Part shown: piece by piece, positions 50,536 to 64,000 of the stretch
Numbering within the stretch: position 1 is the first letter of the stretch
Layout of the letters: every line of letters starts with the position of its first letter
DNA from: Fasciola hepatica
Taxonomy: Eukaryota > Platyhelminthes > Trematoda > Plagiorchiida > Fasciolidae
Length of the DNA stretch: 64,000 bases
Reading direction: 5' to 3'
Assembly: GCA_948099385.1 (NCBI GenBank)
Contig: CANUEZ040000163.1
Coordinates: 5,386,001-5,450,000 of the forward strand
The notes under the pieces: generated by a model
Databases searched by the model: none
Told to the model about the DNA's origin: nothing
The model's input: the letters and a program-made list of their open reading frames with translations, nothing else
Made by a program: the position numbers and the translations under genes

Positions 50536-51639
50536 CCAAAGGGTTTTCCTCTCTTTCATCTTTGGAGTCTTTCGTAGAGAGTATTTCACCATTTTGCGTG
50601 ACATTGAAATGCGCTGCTTTATTTTGGTTATATTTATTTCCTCTTAGTTCATCATGAGCGTCAAAGAGTGAATGTTGGCATGTACGTCTGTTCTGAAGTC
50701 CTGTTTGGATACTATGATCAGGAATTTCATTTCTTTGACCTGAAGCAGTGCACAGATATTCCCTGATGGATGGAATTGTGTTGACAGATATGTTACACAC
50801 ATCGGTTTTTCTATCGAATGATGATTCTGCAGTGTCAGATAGTTTGTCAATCTCATTTCTAGAACTTCGGCTGCATAGTGAATGAGGCTCTCTGTCAGAA
50901 ATATTGGTAATACGTACATTTTATGATAACTGAATAATGTTAGCGCAGAATTTTGCTGACCAAATTGTTTTTTGATTTTGGAATCTGTGGGATTACGCGC
51001 AGCTGCATACCATTGTTGCTAGCCGCAATACGTTTAGAATTTCCGCCGTCATTTTCGATTGCTACAGATATTGTACGACTAAATCCCGATGTGGGAAATA
51101 CGAGCCACATTTTCAAAGTTATCAAATTTTTCTGTGTATATGTATGTGAATAGGACCGGGCAAATCAGAATATCTCATGGAAGAAGGATTATTTTTTTTA
51201 GCGAGAGCGTGACGGTTACCTATTCCTGGATTTAAACCGTAAGTGTAGTAAATCTTTCAGAAGTCTCCATGAATGGATCTGAATAAACCTCATATAAGTA
51301 AGCATCACAAGAACGGTACGGAACTATCATGACGGGAAAAGCTCAGTGTGAATTTATTATGATTACTAAGTCCGATTACTGATTAAATAAGTGCACTAAA
51401 TGAATGCTTGACTTGCTTTGAAAGCTCACTATTTTGATATCATTTGAGACCAATAAGCCCTTATGAAGAATCTGCAGAGAAAAAAAGGGAATCTTTTTGG
51501 ATCAGTCTGATGAAACAAACATCCAAATTGCTAAGAATACAGATAGCGAGCACCCGAAGTGTGTTATACAAAATTCGTCTGGGGAAGCGACAGCTACTGA
51601 CAAGAATGTAGATTATTATATGTTGAAGACAGATTGAAC

Positions 51640-51910
51640 AGCTACTTCCTGGAAAAATGCAAAGTGATGACATCATCCCCAAATTTCCCGCCGAATCCTA
51701 ATAAATGAAGGGAGTGCACGGATGTGCCAACACTGAAAGAAGGGAAGAAATATGGGTTCAGAAAGAAACGTTTGATGAAGAGAACAGATAGTTGCAATTT
51801 TTGACAAGTCGGTTGCACAAAATTCAAGTGAGTAAAAGAACTGATCGAGTAAGCGGAGAGAAAATATCCGTTATAAATATCAGTGTCACACAGGACAATA
51901 TTCCGAATGG
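51640..51910 (-). repeat. Diverged inverted repeat, right arm
   Basis: Partner of 50265-50535. The 1.1 kb between the arms may contain weaker homology near the arms, but I could not follow it to the centre. Confidence 0.7.
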
Positions 51911-54900
51911 TTGGTTGCCGTTCGATATGAGTACATATTACTCATGGAAGCAGATCTCCATTGAACAAATACGCTTTCTTTGGGATTTCCGCTTCATTGG
52001 CAGCAAATACTCGTACCATCATGTATACTTATTTAAATTCATAGTACCAGCTATACAACCACAAAACCCTATTCGAATGTAAAAAAGAAAACAAATTATC
52101 AAAACGTTCAGGTAATATGTTGAATCCTGAGCGCATCTCAGTGAGATGGACACAGATAAGTAAAAACTAGCAGTTCAGTGGTAGTAATCTAATTTCGTAC
52201 GCGAAAACAATTGACTGTCTAATTGACGCGGTGTGAGCCACCCATGTGACTAGCAATGAAGAAGATGAATTTGGATCCGCGCATCATCCGTAAATTCTAT
52301 TGCTCAAAGATCATTGACGCACTTGCACACGGAATGTGCAAACTGTCTACATAAATCTTATCACGCGCCAGCAGATCTCCGTGGGGATGAATTCCGAATG
52401 GAATCCTTGTAGGTGAAGGTTTCCGATTTGTATTTTTACTCCAGTTTTGCCGCACCAACACCCTCACCTTATCCTGCAGTGCAGTAACTAGAAGGTGAGT
52501 TCGTGTCAGGTTTGTTGAATTCGAGTTACGTTTCGCAATTAACTCTTATTGCACATCCAATGAACACTACCCTACAAGCAGAAATTCATTCAATTTATTA
52601 CAATAAAACGAACTCGTCATCATTTTTCTGAGAAAACTGTGGACTTCATGTTGTGCAGACCGGAGTGTTAGCTGTTCCTTTTATTTGCTAACCTTCAGTT
52701 GGAAATCCGAACGATTTCGGCCGGTAATGAACGACAAATTTTTTATAATATCCCACATGCATGCAGTATGTGATTCGAAAGTACGAGGAACGGGTCAGGA
52801 CCCAGAGAGGGGGGTGACAATTGAGAAGAATTTAAATGAAAGCACACATTTTTCATCAAGACATTAGGAATGATGAAATAACAATACTCGCAATACACAG
52901 TACATTCACATTGGGGAGTAACCACGGGTCGGTGAAGTCGAATCGGGAATATGGATCAAATATCACTAGTTATTAGAAGAACAAGAAGCGAAAATCATTC
53001 AAACAAACTAAGCTCAGCAGATTGCCAATGATTAGTGTTCTTCAATCGATCGTGGGTATTTCTGTCAAACATCACAGATATTACCAAAATATTGTGAAAT
53101 TATCAGTCCTTCGAATGTTCCTCTAGTGAGTTATCCGATATAGTGCTCCATCAGTTATCAATAATGCCTTCACTTTTAGGAAGAAAAACGGTTCTAACAA
53201 CTTTTTCCCCCAGTCATCGAAGTTTATATTTCTGAGTGTATTCGCCAAAAAAAGCAAACTTTGGTGTCACTGATCTTAAGGCCGCTAGCAGGCGCCACTT
53301 GAATAATACTCTAATTCGAGGTGTTCTCCTGTATTCAGGTGCTAATAGATTCTCAATAGTGAAATTGAAATTCGACCGGCGTGAAGTGAATATAGACTTA
53401 CTCACAAAGACTGTACAGTATTGCCGTGTGTAACCGTGTTCAGTTTAGCGTTGATACTGCATTACTTGTCCCGTTTTGTAGAACACGTATTCTTGTGTGA
53501 TATGATCAAATAGTCAGCAAATTGTGCTGGCGGTTTTTAGCATATTGCCATTTTACACTTAGGCTCCTACAAATGTATCATACAAAACAGGAATCAACTG
53601 CTATGTGGAGAATGCCAACGGCGGAAGTGTGCCATATTGTGCAGTTTTTATTTCCAGCAAAACGTTGAGAGCCAGCCGGGACAGCCTGGTGGTTCAATTT
53701 TCGATTTGCAGTCATTTTCCCCTTTATCCATTTGTCATCCGTTTTTAGTCGGTTGCCGTCACTTCATTGTCGTTGATCACAAACTTCCAACTCCAGGCTG
53801 TATTTCTTGTAAGTTACCCTGTTAGAGTTACTTACACCATTCCCTCGGGTGCACGTACTCTGCTCCGAGTGCATTTGCAACAAAACTGTCCGTATTCATA
53901 TTCCAAAACTCTACCTCCAACTAATTACCTCATAGAGAATAGGTTAATCAAAATATTCACGCTGACATCTCCTCATTCGTATACTAATCCTGAATAGTTT
54001 GAATGCGGAAAAATCATGTTTTCTGGTTCGTTTTCAGTGAGGTAAGTTCACCTTCATTACCATGAACTCAGGATGTCTCAGTCGTTTCACAACATGAGGC
54101 CTCTCTCTTGAGAACAGCTTGCGGGTACATTTATAAATTTGTCTATTTTCGGGTTCAGACGTATATTAGGAATATCCCGAAGAATCGCGGTAGGGCTAAT
54201 TGTCGGAGTAAGTCAACTATTCGGAAAATCAAGTTTCCCATGAAATGAACTCATATGAATGCCTCCGAAATGGGCAGAAAGGTGTTTTAGGATGCCCATA
54301 ATGTCATGGCGGCAAATGGCGTTTGTGCGCTTGCTAACCGACTTAAAGCAGTTGACTACGAAGTGCATTGCACACCAGAGCCGAATGATAAGTGATACTG
54401 AGGTTTTATACCTCACTCGAAATTTTCGGATTTACAACTTCTTCTACTGCTGTAACATACTAATGTTTTTGCCCTCACCTAATAACCTCTGAATTTACTT
54501 CTTATCCCCTCCTCAGTTTTACGATTCAACTCTACGAAACGTATGCATTTCTGATCATTTATTTAAAAATATAAGGATAAATGTTGTGAAATGCAAGTAC
54601 TGTATTTTATCATGTGTTCTGCACCATCAACAGTACTGCTGCGGTGAATACACTAAACATATTACTCACTGGTAAATGGTGTTCGGGGGGAAACATTCTT
54701 CAACTTTGTGACCAATGATGGAAGGTGCAGTTCTCGCTTCTGTTTATATTATCCAAAAGAAAACCCAATCTACTGGAAAACACCATCGATAGTACAAAGT
54801 ACATTTCGGGAAATATTTTGAAGTCCGCAAAAAGAACATAGCCAGCTGCTTTCACATTCGCCCTTTGACATTATCCATAGTCAGTAGGAGTTGAGTTGTG

Positions 54901-57900
54901 AGTTCTTTTTTGGGAGCATTCCAGTCAACTGATTTAAAATTTAACAGAAATTAAAAAATTTATCGAGAGGTAAGTAACTCGCAACTGATCCGCTGAAGCA
55001 AATTCAATCAACTAAAGGAGATTTGAGATTGAATATTCTCCCACTTTGACTAAGTTGTCTAAGTGGCTCCCTTTGAAGTCCAGGTAATGAGGGCCCTGAT
55101 GATGATAGTAACAATAAAGAGCTAATTTGTTAGTTTATTGATGAACCACATAACAATTTGCCTGCGAATTTCTGGGTGAATCCCTAGAATAAGGCAAGCA
55201 TCCTCAATGAAAGATTCAAACTAGGTTATTATGTACTTCCGGATTTGTTTTACAATAGATTTCCGTAGAAGACATTTGATCATTGCACTGTGTAGGTTAA
55301 TTGACTGACAGGATCAGTTGCTGACATACAATAATCTATCAATTCCAAAAAAGATAAATGGAAGCTTCTTGTTGCGTACAAATCTTTTCATCATCCCAGT
55401 GGAGAACAAACTTTAGTCGTTCAAATACTCACTCATGGATATCCACTCATGTGTTAACATGGGCTGTATTCTGCCGTAATAACTGGATAAAATTATGCCT
55501 TCAATTCCTAAGATGAAAATGCACAACCCGTTATATTTATGGAACACGAACATTTCACCTCCAGCTTTGTAACTCCGACGTAGATCTGAACACAAGTTTT
55601 CGGTCCACATCCAAGTCATAGGGAACGTGAAAGTGTGAGACGGGATGGACGGAAAGAAAAGGGAATTGTGAAAACTGTGATAGGTTCGATAGACTTATAT
55701 GAATAAACTTGCTGACAAACTGTCAGTTTATTAGGATTCACACACGGCACCAGGACGACACATCAATATCTTCGAAATCAGAAAATTTTTTCCAAAATGG
55801 GTTTTTAAACTATTAGTTCTATTCCGTTCATTTCTAATGTGTCGGTTTTCACAGCCCTAGATACCTATTTGAAACGAATGCCCTACTCCAGCGTGGATCT
55901 GGTATGCCCGGAAAACAAACGGATATAACTTTGCATCTCATCTTGGTCACAGACAAACAATCATTTAGATGTCAGTTGACAAGTTTCGATATTTGACGCG
56001 AAGTGGATGAACTCCGGTGGAAACTGGAACGATCGATAGTATTGTATTGCTTATCATTGCTGTGGATTGAATTATTGGTTACGTTGAAAGTGAGACACTG
56101 CCGTCATTTTTCGAAGACTACCTCAGATTAGCCGCAACCCACTTTGTGAAATATGCTTCTCGTATCGCATAGAAATAATATATAACCATATTGCTCACAG
56201 TCATATTGTGACTATTTTTTCCCTGTAGACAATTTGTTGGACCTTGAAAACTCCATTCGTGTTAGCCTGATCCATTACTACCACTACCAGGCAGGCCAGC
56301 AAGATACACTTGATACAATAAAACTTTTCAGAATTTAATTAATGATATTCAACGTACACACTAAATTTTTGCGTCATTATTTTTAAGAGCCTCAATACAG
56401 TGACTTGGGTTTGCAAAATCAGAAATGGCTAAATTTGTGTGGAAAGCGCTCGTCGTGCACATGGATCAGGAATATATTTATGAGTGCGAACTAGTGTGAC
56501 CGCCGTATGATGTTTGCATCATAAGAACACGTGGTTATACGTGATATTCGGTGATCTAGTGGCTTTAGATGAAAAAGCCAGAGGCATTCCAGTCAGATGT
56601 CTATTATGCCTTCCATCGTGTCCAAGTGATGTAACTCACAGTCGCTCAGTCATTTTGGGAATATAGTTGCCAACCGGTTCTCTTTTATCACTCACTTAAC
56701 ATCCCCTTGGGGGCTATGGCAGACAGAAAAAGAGGGAAATTATGCACCTGGCCAAATAAACAGAAGAGAATCGAGGTTAGACATTTTATTAGGAATCGAG
56801 ATAAACCTGGCGCTGAATAATATAAATTACACGTTAATATAGACACGCACGGTAAAGAATTTACGGTGATGTATTGCAGAATACAACGAAGAAAACAAAT
56901 TATCTGTGGTTTGATCGAGAAAATATTGAATTACCTTCACTTAGAGCTCAAAGTCAACAGCTATGTACACTGAAGCATGAAAAGAAACGGATGATACAAT
57001 AACTGTTCAACGAACACACCTAAATCGAAGGAATGGGACAGGTTTTTCACGCTCATCGGACTTACATCAACGTTATTCTATTCTTATTTGCCGTACCACT
57101 GTTTCTCAGACGACTGATCAATTTCCCGGTAAACGAAAAGGTAACCGATTCAATACTGGCTAGACCAGCGAACTTGGGGTTACGGAAAATGCCAACAATT
57201 ATATTTTCCAAAGCTGTGTATTATTCCTCGTATTTTGAAATGAACGACGAGACTTCGTCACACTTTACGGGATTACTCCAGCTACAACGTTCTTATGAAT
57301 ATTGGGCATGAGCCATAAGAAGTAGTATACATGATTATTTCGTCTAAGAGCTTCGTAAGGTAAATCAACAGCAGTCCATAATTTATCTATATATCTGCCG
57401 AACTCTTGATGCAATGCAAAGCTGGTATCAGAATGCTGTTGAATATTCCAATGCACAGTAGATCATTCATGCATGGAAGTTTCGTTTTCAAGTCTAAGCA
57501 GATTCCCCATCCCAAATTGTGCTTCCAACATATTTAGCTCGACCGATAACTAAAAATTAGTCTTCGGAATAACCCATTCGGTTTGATCGTTGTGGCACAT
57601 ATTTCTTTTGACATTTCAATTGGAATCTATATCTGAACTGGGTCGTGAGCATGCCCACTTTGATTGGACCCATACAACTCTACTCTATTCAAGATTTAAG
57701 AGTTAATTCCTAACAAAGAATTCTTCTTTCACAGAGACGTTTCACAGGTACTGCTGGTTGGAATTTAATTACCTTACTTATAGATAAGACTTCGATAAGT
57801 CTGTTATCATTGCCTTTATTTAGGCCCAATACGGAACGATAGTCGAAAGGATATTAAAAATTCGGGCGGGTAAAGCTGAAGAAATACAGTTGAAGAGGCG

Positions 57901-60742
57901 AACTGAAATAGATCATTTTACTCTGACATTCCCAAATATGACCATTTTCTTGTTTTATTAAATACTATTCGTTGGTAGCGTCAGGAGACACTTAAGGAAT
58001 TTCCAGGAGACGGTAAAGTGGAACCTCATGCTTCCTGGGTCTTGCTGGTATGAAGACTTTTGCACCTGATTCATATCAGTACTTCGCACGGAAAGTGCGA
58101 CTATGCGAATACTCAGGACTGAGAATTCTCCCTTCTCAGTGGCGCGTTCTGTGGTTTCCAAATTAACTAGCATGATGTCATGTATAGACTATTCAGCATC
58201 ACATTTTGCTATCGTTTGGGTGACCGTGGATTCATGATGATAAGTTGATGGAGCTATCATTGTGGAACCTGCGTTATGAAGTTGAGTGTACATCCTCCTA
58301 GATGAACGTAATGCAGGTGAATGTCCCACTCAACGTAGTTGGTCTATTGAATAATATTCTTCATGAACAGTGTATTCGTACCACTAGTTGCATGTGGTCA
58401 CCAGAGAAATATTCCCTCTCACAACTTCATATATCCTCATATATGAGGCTTTGCTGGCTTTAAACAATCCACCATTGATACAGATGTTTCGCTATATTCA
58501 CAATACTTTGACTGATAAAACATTTTCAAATCGGTCCAACCGAAAACCGTGCAAATCGAAATAGCATTGAGTTTTGTGCTAAGGAATTGCACAATAACTT
58601 TATTGAAGGATCGATCTGCATAAATATGATAGAACAAAGGTAATATTTCGTAGATCCCTAATCAACCAGCAGTAACAGGATTTTGTTGCATACACTCTCA
58701 GTGATTCTCAGTTGTTCGAGCACCTCAGCCTAGGTACGAACAAAACCTTTTCTAGTCGCGTCATGCCTAATGAATGCTGAATCAACACAACATTCAACCC
58801 GTTGGAGTTCTACAACAATTCAGTATTTTACTTTGCCGAATGATGATGGATTGTTCGTTTACCTCACTGAAATTCTATAATAATTTTCGAATGTGAACTT
58901 TAAAAAATCAATTTCATTCGTTATTTCCACTTCAGAATCAAGACCGCTTGCCATCTCAAAAATTTGGAGATTGTTTCAATAAGATGTGTTACCAATGGGT
59001 TTACTTCCTGGCCTGGTTGGGTGTCTGAAATGTTTAGTATACAATTTACTTGTTCCATTTAGAGCTACTCCAGAAACAGCATATGAATAAGTTCATGTAT
59101 ATTCACACTAGAAGGATTGTTCACTTAAATTGCACGCCGTAAGAATTCAAGAGTAGTCCGACACGATACGTCAGAGACACAAGGAAAAATCGTGATGGGA
59201 TCTGTTGATGCACATGAGAACGAGCAAGCATGACTAGCTTTGCGTTAGGCTATGGTTGTGCTTGTGTGCCACTCTAAGTCTGTCAAATTGCATTAATAAG
59301 TTGCTCGAGAGCAAGGAGTCACATGCCCTGTAGACCGCAGATCAATCTACATTGGTTTTTCACCCGATCAGATGCACCCGAGTTTGATGTAATGTCAGAA
59401 GACAGTGGAGTTCATGGTGCGTAATGTATGTGTGTGTGTGTGATTCCTTGATGATAACATGATTACGTCAGTGATACTTGACGCGAGACACAGGAAAAAA
59501 CTAATAACAAGAGCTAACGCTACATGTGAGGCGAATAACCAACGGTCTCGAGCGGAAAACACGGTATGTTGGTGGTTCAAGCGTAAAAATGGCCAGATCC
59601 AAGATAGTCTATCAGTCACAGCCAAGCGCATACGGTTCGATCACAGAGTCTAACTACTGAGCCAGTTATCGGTAGTACAACACGGTAAACAGAATAACAC
59701 GAGCGAAGTGGTACACTCCCACATCTACTGGTTGAAATCGGCCGGGTAAAGTTGAACCGATAGTGGGATTCTTCCAAAACTTCAAAACGACAGAATCAAA
59801 GTAACCTCGTCCTTCGTACTAATAGGACGCCAAAGGAGATGAGTAGTATTGGGACAAATCTGACATATTCTGAAAATCGTATGATCTTTTGACCGTCGTG
59901 CATCTTGGTCTGCACAATTAAACTGCCAGCACCTGTTACTACGGATGGGTGACAAGTCGGGTCACGTAAGGGAGTTTACCGTCCACGACCTCGCGATTCC
60001 TCGTACACTAATCCAAAAGTTGTTTAGTGTACTGTTTTTAGGTCTGTGAGTCGGACCGTTTATTTGTTTACAGCACATTCCCTCTGGAGTCTGAATTACT
60101 ACTGAACAATAGGTCACCAGGACTCAGACCGGTTGTGTCACTGATAAGCTTCATGTACGCAAATAGCGCACGATCCAGCCGAGCACGGGGGATTTGTATG
60201 GCCACCCGACATGTGGGAATGGTTATGTGTTTACGGGTGTGTGTACAGCCAGTAGCCAAAAATCACAGTAGACCACTGTTTACCAATTTTGGCCGTTATG
60301 AATATGATCTATGTTCTAGAAAACGGATATTTGGGAATAACCAAAATGTTCACACCCTCTTTTGGCTTTCATTTACTTGCCTGTTACCATAATTGAATTG
60401 TTTGGTAACCACTTTCTGAGTGACAGTCCGCAAGCTGAGTACCGTGTCATCCGAAAATAAGAGAATTGCACTTTTGCCTGGAGATGTAGCGAAAATTGAA
60501 ATGTTCATTCCTGTTCACTAAATCATTCACCAATTCTACCCGCAGAACCCTGTGACATGACTTCACAGTAAGGTATTCATTGATGTGGAGATGAGTAATA
60601 TGGAATGAGAGTAGTTTATTCGTTATGTCACTTCCGTTTAGGAAAAATGAACCAGGATAGAAGCATTTTATCGGAAACGCCCAATTGCCGTCTAAAGGGA
60701 CTGCATTTTAAATTCTTCGAACAATTTTGTTTTATGTTTCAG
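51911..60742. other. No recognisable gene
   Basis: Only chance-length frames. About 59450-60260 is richer in GC than its surroundings and may be a transposon fragment, but I could not recognise it. A short TG tract lies at 59429-59442. Confidence 0.45.
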
Positions 60743-60904
60743 GTGAATATTACTTGATCATTCCGCTGCATGCCACTGAAACTCATCGATCACTCTTATC
60801 GCAGAAACTTCAGTTCTTTAATTTTTTTTACTTCTTTATTGGTATGGGTTTACTGACGGATTTTCCTAGGGCATCCAACCACTGGATCGGGGCAGCAAGT
60901 CGTC
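60743..60904 (+). CDS. Candidate exon pair separated by a 27-base intron (low certainty)
   Basis: 60743-60841 follows a pyrimidine-rich acceptor (TTGTTTTATGTTTCAG), is open in phase 1 (GEYYLIIPLHATETHRSLLS, then a very hydrophobic F-rich end) and leaves in phase 1 at ATTG|GTATGG. The next segment, 60869-60904, starts after CGGATTTTCCTAG, reads HPTTGSGQQVV in phase 1, and leaves in phase 1 at GTCG|GTAAAG. Both are multiples of three (99 and 36 bases). An intron of 27 bases would be at or below the known limit. No start or terminal exon was found. Confidence 0.2.
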
Positions 60905-62705
60905 GGTAAAGCTTCTTATCAGTAAAAGGAGTTCTGCAAGGTGCAAGAGTTAGGCTGTTTTTCCACCAATATCAAGGACTTCTCATCTAGGTACTCCTGG
61001 ATCATGGTAAAGGTTTCAGACCATGTAGCCGTAATTCACAGTACTCTAGCCGATGACTCTGATTATCTGTCCTAAATTCATCAAAAAACGTCTCTTCTGA
61101 ACGAAATGGTCTATCTTTTAAATGTAGCACTTATTGTAGTAATAGTTCTACCATATACAGCGAAACCATTGACCGTTGTGGTCAAACCGTCACCATTCTG
61201 GGCTTGGGAACCTCCAGTTTCGAGTTCGAGCTTTTGAACCACTGCTGACTAATCTTCTCTATCAGCCTTCAATCAGGCGAGACCGCCTCACTGAAATATC
61301 TCATTACTATTCTACAATAAAAAAGTGTTGTGTCTGTAATTAGAAATAGAATATGTAGTGGTAGAGTTGAATTAATTTTACGAGCGTGATTAAAAACCCG
61401 GCCGTAGTCGCAAGCAAATAAGTGAGTTGGCATAAAGAGCTAAACTGCATTTGATGTTACGCGCGACAGAGTAAAACAATTATGTAGATGGCAAAATGAA
61501 TGAGTCAATACTGATGGCGCTAAAGCGTGAATAAAGACCAAGGCAAATCAGGCGTCTGTCCATTCATGAAGGAATGTTGATTTGTTATCCGCGTAGTGTG
61601 CGAAACTCTAACCAAACACAAAGCAGGAAGTGAGTATAACGAAACAGAAAGTGACTAATTGACAATATTACTACTGACAACTTATAATTACACATAGTTC
61701 AATCTATTAAGTATCTCGAAAAGACGGTAAACACTATCCTTCGCGGATCTTTTGGTGTTTCCAATTACTTGCTCAAGTTGTGGCATCTGTGATTTAAATA
61801 AGATAGCTCAGACGATGCCCCGTTAACACTGTACTCTCCTGTCTCTCAGTGCGCTTTTCCAATGTAACACTATATTTATTCAATGACTGTTCCATAAATA
61901 CTAAGGAAGGATTCAAAAGTGACAAACTCAAGTATTATCTTAATTAGCCGTGTCTCATCCATTCCGTGTTTACAAATGACTAACAAGGTATATCGCTTAC
62001 ACAATATTGGCTATGAAAATTAGCACTGGTGTCACCCACCCCCTTTATGATGGTCTTCAGAGAGGCCGCTCTGATTCAAGAATTAGCTTTTCAAATCGTA
62101 TTATAAATATGAGAACCAACGTCTGTAAGAATTCGCTAGTGCACCAGCTCTTTTGTTCACGGGTTAGATAATATCTGCTCACTACCGGACTGCTTGGGAT
62201 TCAAACTGTGTTATTGTGATGCATGTGTAACTCTCGCTTCACATCCCTGAATCGTGAACAGTGAACCCTCTTATAGCTGTAGTATAAAATTTATGCTTGA
62301 ACAGGCCTGAAAAGGCAATAGACTTTCGGATGGTCTTTACAACAGCATTCATCAGTTTTTGACATTACGGCTTAGCTCCAGCATACATTTTGTGAGCACA
62401 TTATAACTTAAATTGGAAATGTTTAATAAAATTAGAATTACATGTCAGTGAAAGAAATTCACAAACGCCGCAACTGAATAATTATCAAAACACAGTTATT
62501 TCTCATGTTCAAGAAGTGCATTTGTGAACCATAGCCATTACTCACTTGCTCGCGATTTTATTAGTTGTGAAACTGCTAGGTCGTAAGATGCTTTGATTAT
62601 GCGTGGTCCGCCTCCAACAAACGAACTCAATGTGAGTGGTCAATAAGAGCGATAACTCAATATTTTACTGGCTCCAATGTTACGGTGCTCGGAAAATGAA
62701 CAGTT
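60905..62705. other. No recognisable gene
   Basis: Only chance-length frames seen. Confidence 0.45.
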
Positions 62706-62729
62706 GTGTATGTTGTTAACCAAATAGGT

Positions 62730-63101
62730 CGTAGAGGTTTTAACTGTCATAGCAGTGATTCAGTTACAAAGTTTACTGCTGGTACCACACCGATGGAAGA
62801 GCTATTTATCCCTCTTGATATTTCAGTGAACTATTTGGTGGATAGATCCAAGAGAATTCCACACCATTTTCAAAAAGTTCCAATTTCACTTGTATTCGAT
62901 CAACATCAAATCCTCTTTGTGTCACCTCGTGAATGCCTGGGTTGTACTCTGTGGGAGCTGAAAACACTGGTTTTACTTGCTATTATCCTAGTAACTGCTG
63001 CTTTCCTTTTGCGGCGTTACAAATCTGTCATGTCGTTCTCTGGCCGTCATCCCAAAACCAGTAGGAATTTATGGAACGTACCAAGACTCACGCAACGCTG
63101 A
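62730..63101 (+). CDS. Candidate 3' exon of a membrane protein (low certainty)
   Basis: After AACCAAATAG the frame stays open for about 123 codons to TGA at 63099-63101. The last third contains a clear membrane segment, TLVLLAIILVTAAFLL, followed by a basic stop-transfer RRYKS and a short tail ending PRLTQR. This would suit the end of a type I membrane protein. A frame this long is expected about twice by chance in a window this size, the acceptor is poor in pyrimidines, and no upstream exon was found. Confidence 0.22.
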   Translation, partial: RRGFNCHSSDSVTKFTAGTTPMEELFIPLDISVNYLVDRSKRIPHHFQKVPISLVFDQHQILFVSPRECLGCTLWELKTLVLLAIILVTAAFLLRRYKSVMSFSGRHPKTSRNLWNVPRLTQR

Positions 63102-64000
63102 GTATTCAGCTCTCTCAATTGTGGCATTTCATTCCCTATTCTCACCGTGTACCGCTAACCAAACAGCCCTGCCTAAGATATTTCACCAATTTCTGTGTTT
63201 GGATTCGGGGCATAGAAGCACATACACATACACGCAACTACATTCATCCAGCGTGGCAGTCGAAAACCGTATGAGGCCAAGCTAGTGGTCGTTCTCATGC
63301 ACCATGATTCACCGATAGATAAATTTTATGACGGTGTCCATGTCGGACTTTTGTGAAGCTAAGGCTGGTAAAGAACCAACCTAAATGGAGCTGCCGTGCT
63401 TCACTGAAGTACCCATGAGAGTTTGAAGCACACATGGGTACGGTGTCTGTGTTGACTGGGAATGAAAATTGGAATGTACAGGCCCAATGTCGTCCAGTGT
63501 TGCATAATAGGACAAACAGATGAGCGATGGTTAATCGTAACTAATTGAAGGATGCAAATAATTGTGTCGCTTCCTATTTCCGTTGCAACTCCAGCGGCAA
63601 TCAAACTGAGAAAAATCGGTTTACTTGATTCATATTTGAAATCTGGTTAGTTGACACGTCAATGGCCAAATGTGGTCTGCCTGAAGCCTGTGGTTCAAAA
63701 GAAATAACGGTGAATAGGTGGATGAAATGGAATTTTGCGTGCTATTTCCAATTCAGTGCTGGACCCAACTTTCGATTGTAGTCAATAATAAAACGTCCCC
63801 TGAGTTTATTTTAAAAACTCCAATCCGTGGCAAGTCCACTGAAAAGAACTGCTTTAGCAAGTTCGTTTGATTACCAGTCGACAAGAGTTCTACACTGGTG
63901 ACTCATCGTGATGGCCATTGACTGACAACATAGCATCTCGTGAGGGCCGACTCCAGTAATTATCTAGGGACTATGGCAACCTTCAATAGATTTGGTTCAT
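63102..64000. other. No recognisable gene
   Basis: Nothing recognised up to the window end. Confidence 0.45.

Noticed and set aside
1..64000. Most open frames of 60-118 codons across the window
   Set aside because: Their number and length match what random sequence of this composition gives (about 150 frames of 60 or more codons), and they show no domains, so they were not annotated.

Overview
The window looks like animal nuclear DNA, most probably from a flatworm (a digenean trematode is my best guess). It is AT-rich and almost without long open frames: the open-frame lengths fit what chance gives at about 39% GC. It carries several TA microsatellites, GT-AG-like exon signals, a Penelope-like element, decayed LINE, mariner and Ty3/gypsy pieces, tRNA-derived SINEs, and two hammerhead-ribozyme motifs of the kind known from flatworm SINEs and Penelope-like elements. 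Nothing in it is bacterial.

Layout. 1-4.2 kb is one copy of a diverged dispersed repeat (blocks P and Q). Block Q recurs at 24.4-26.9 kb and block P at 29.9-30.7 kb, in the opposite order. 4.3-8.8 kb is featureless. 8.8-9.2 kb holds two inverted copies of a tRNA-derived SINE. 10.0-15.3 kb (perhaps to 15.6 kb) holds the best candidate host gene: a TATA box, an exon encoding a signal peptide, then a string of small and very small candidate exons with matched splice phases, resembling the micro-exon genes (MEGs) of parasitic flatworms. 18.0-38.4 kb is a transposon graveyard: a LINE reverse-transcriptase remnant, a recent 2-kb repeat present as an inverted pair (18.56-20.50 and 34.44-36.42 kb), a nearly whole Penelope-like element (22.2-24.05 kb, minus strand), a fold-back SINE cluster with a hammerhead (27.0-27.7 kb), an RTE/CR1-like fragment (30.7-31.1 kb), a second, broken Penelope-like fragment (32.26-33.0 kb), a mariner-like transposase pseudogene (37.2-38.0 kb) and a well-formed hammerhead (38.3 kb). 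38.4-64 kb is mostly unrecognised sequence, with a gypsy-type integrase remnant (49.8 kb), a diverged inverted repeat (50.3/51.9 kb), and two weak exon candidates (60.7 kb and 62.7 kb).

How it fits together. The Penelope-like elements encode a reverse transcriptase plus GIY-YIG nuclease, and relatives of these elements carry hammerheads. The two hammerhead motifs are therefore probably parts of SINEs or Penelope terminal repeats, not host regulators. The candidate secreted-protein gene is the only stretch that looks like host coding sequence under splicing. Its exon model was assembled by eye and needs transcript evidence.
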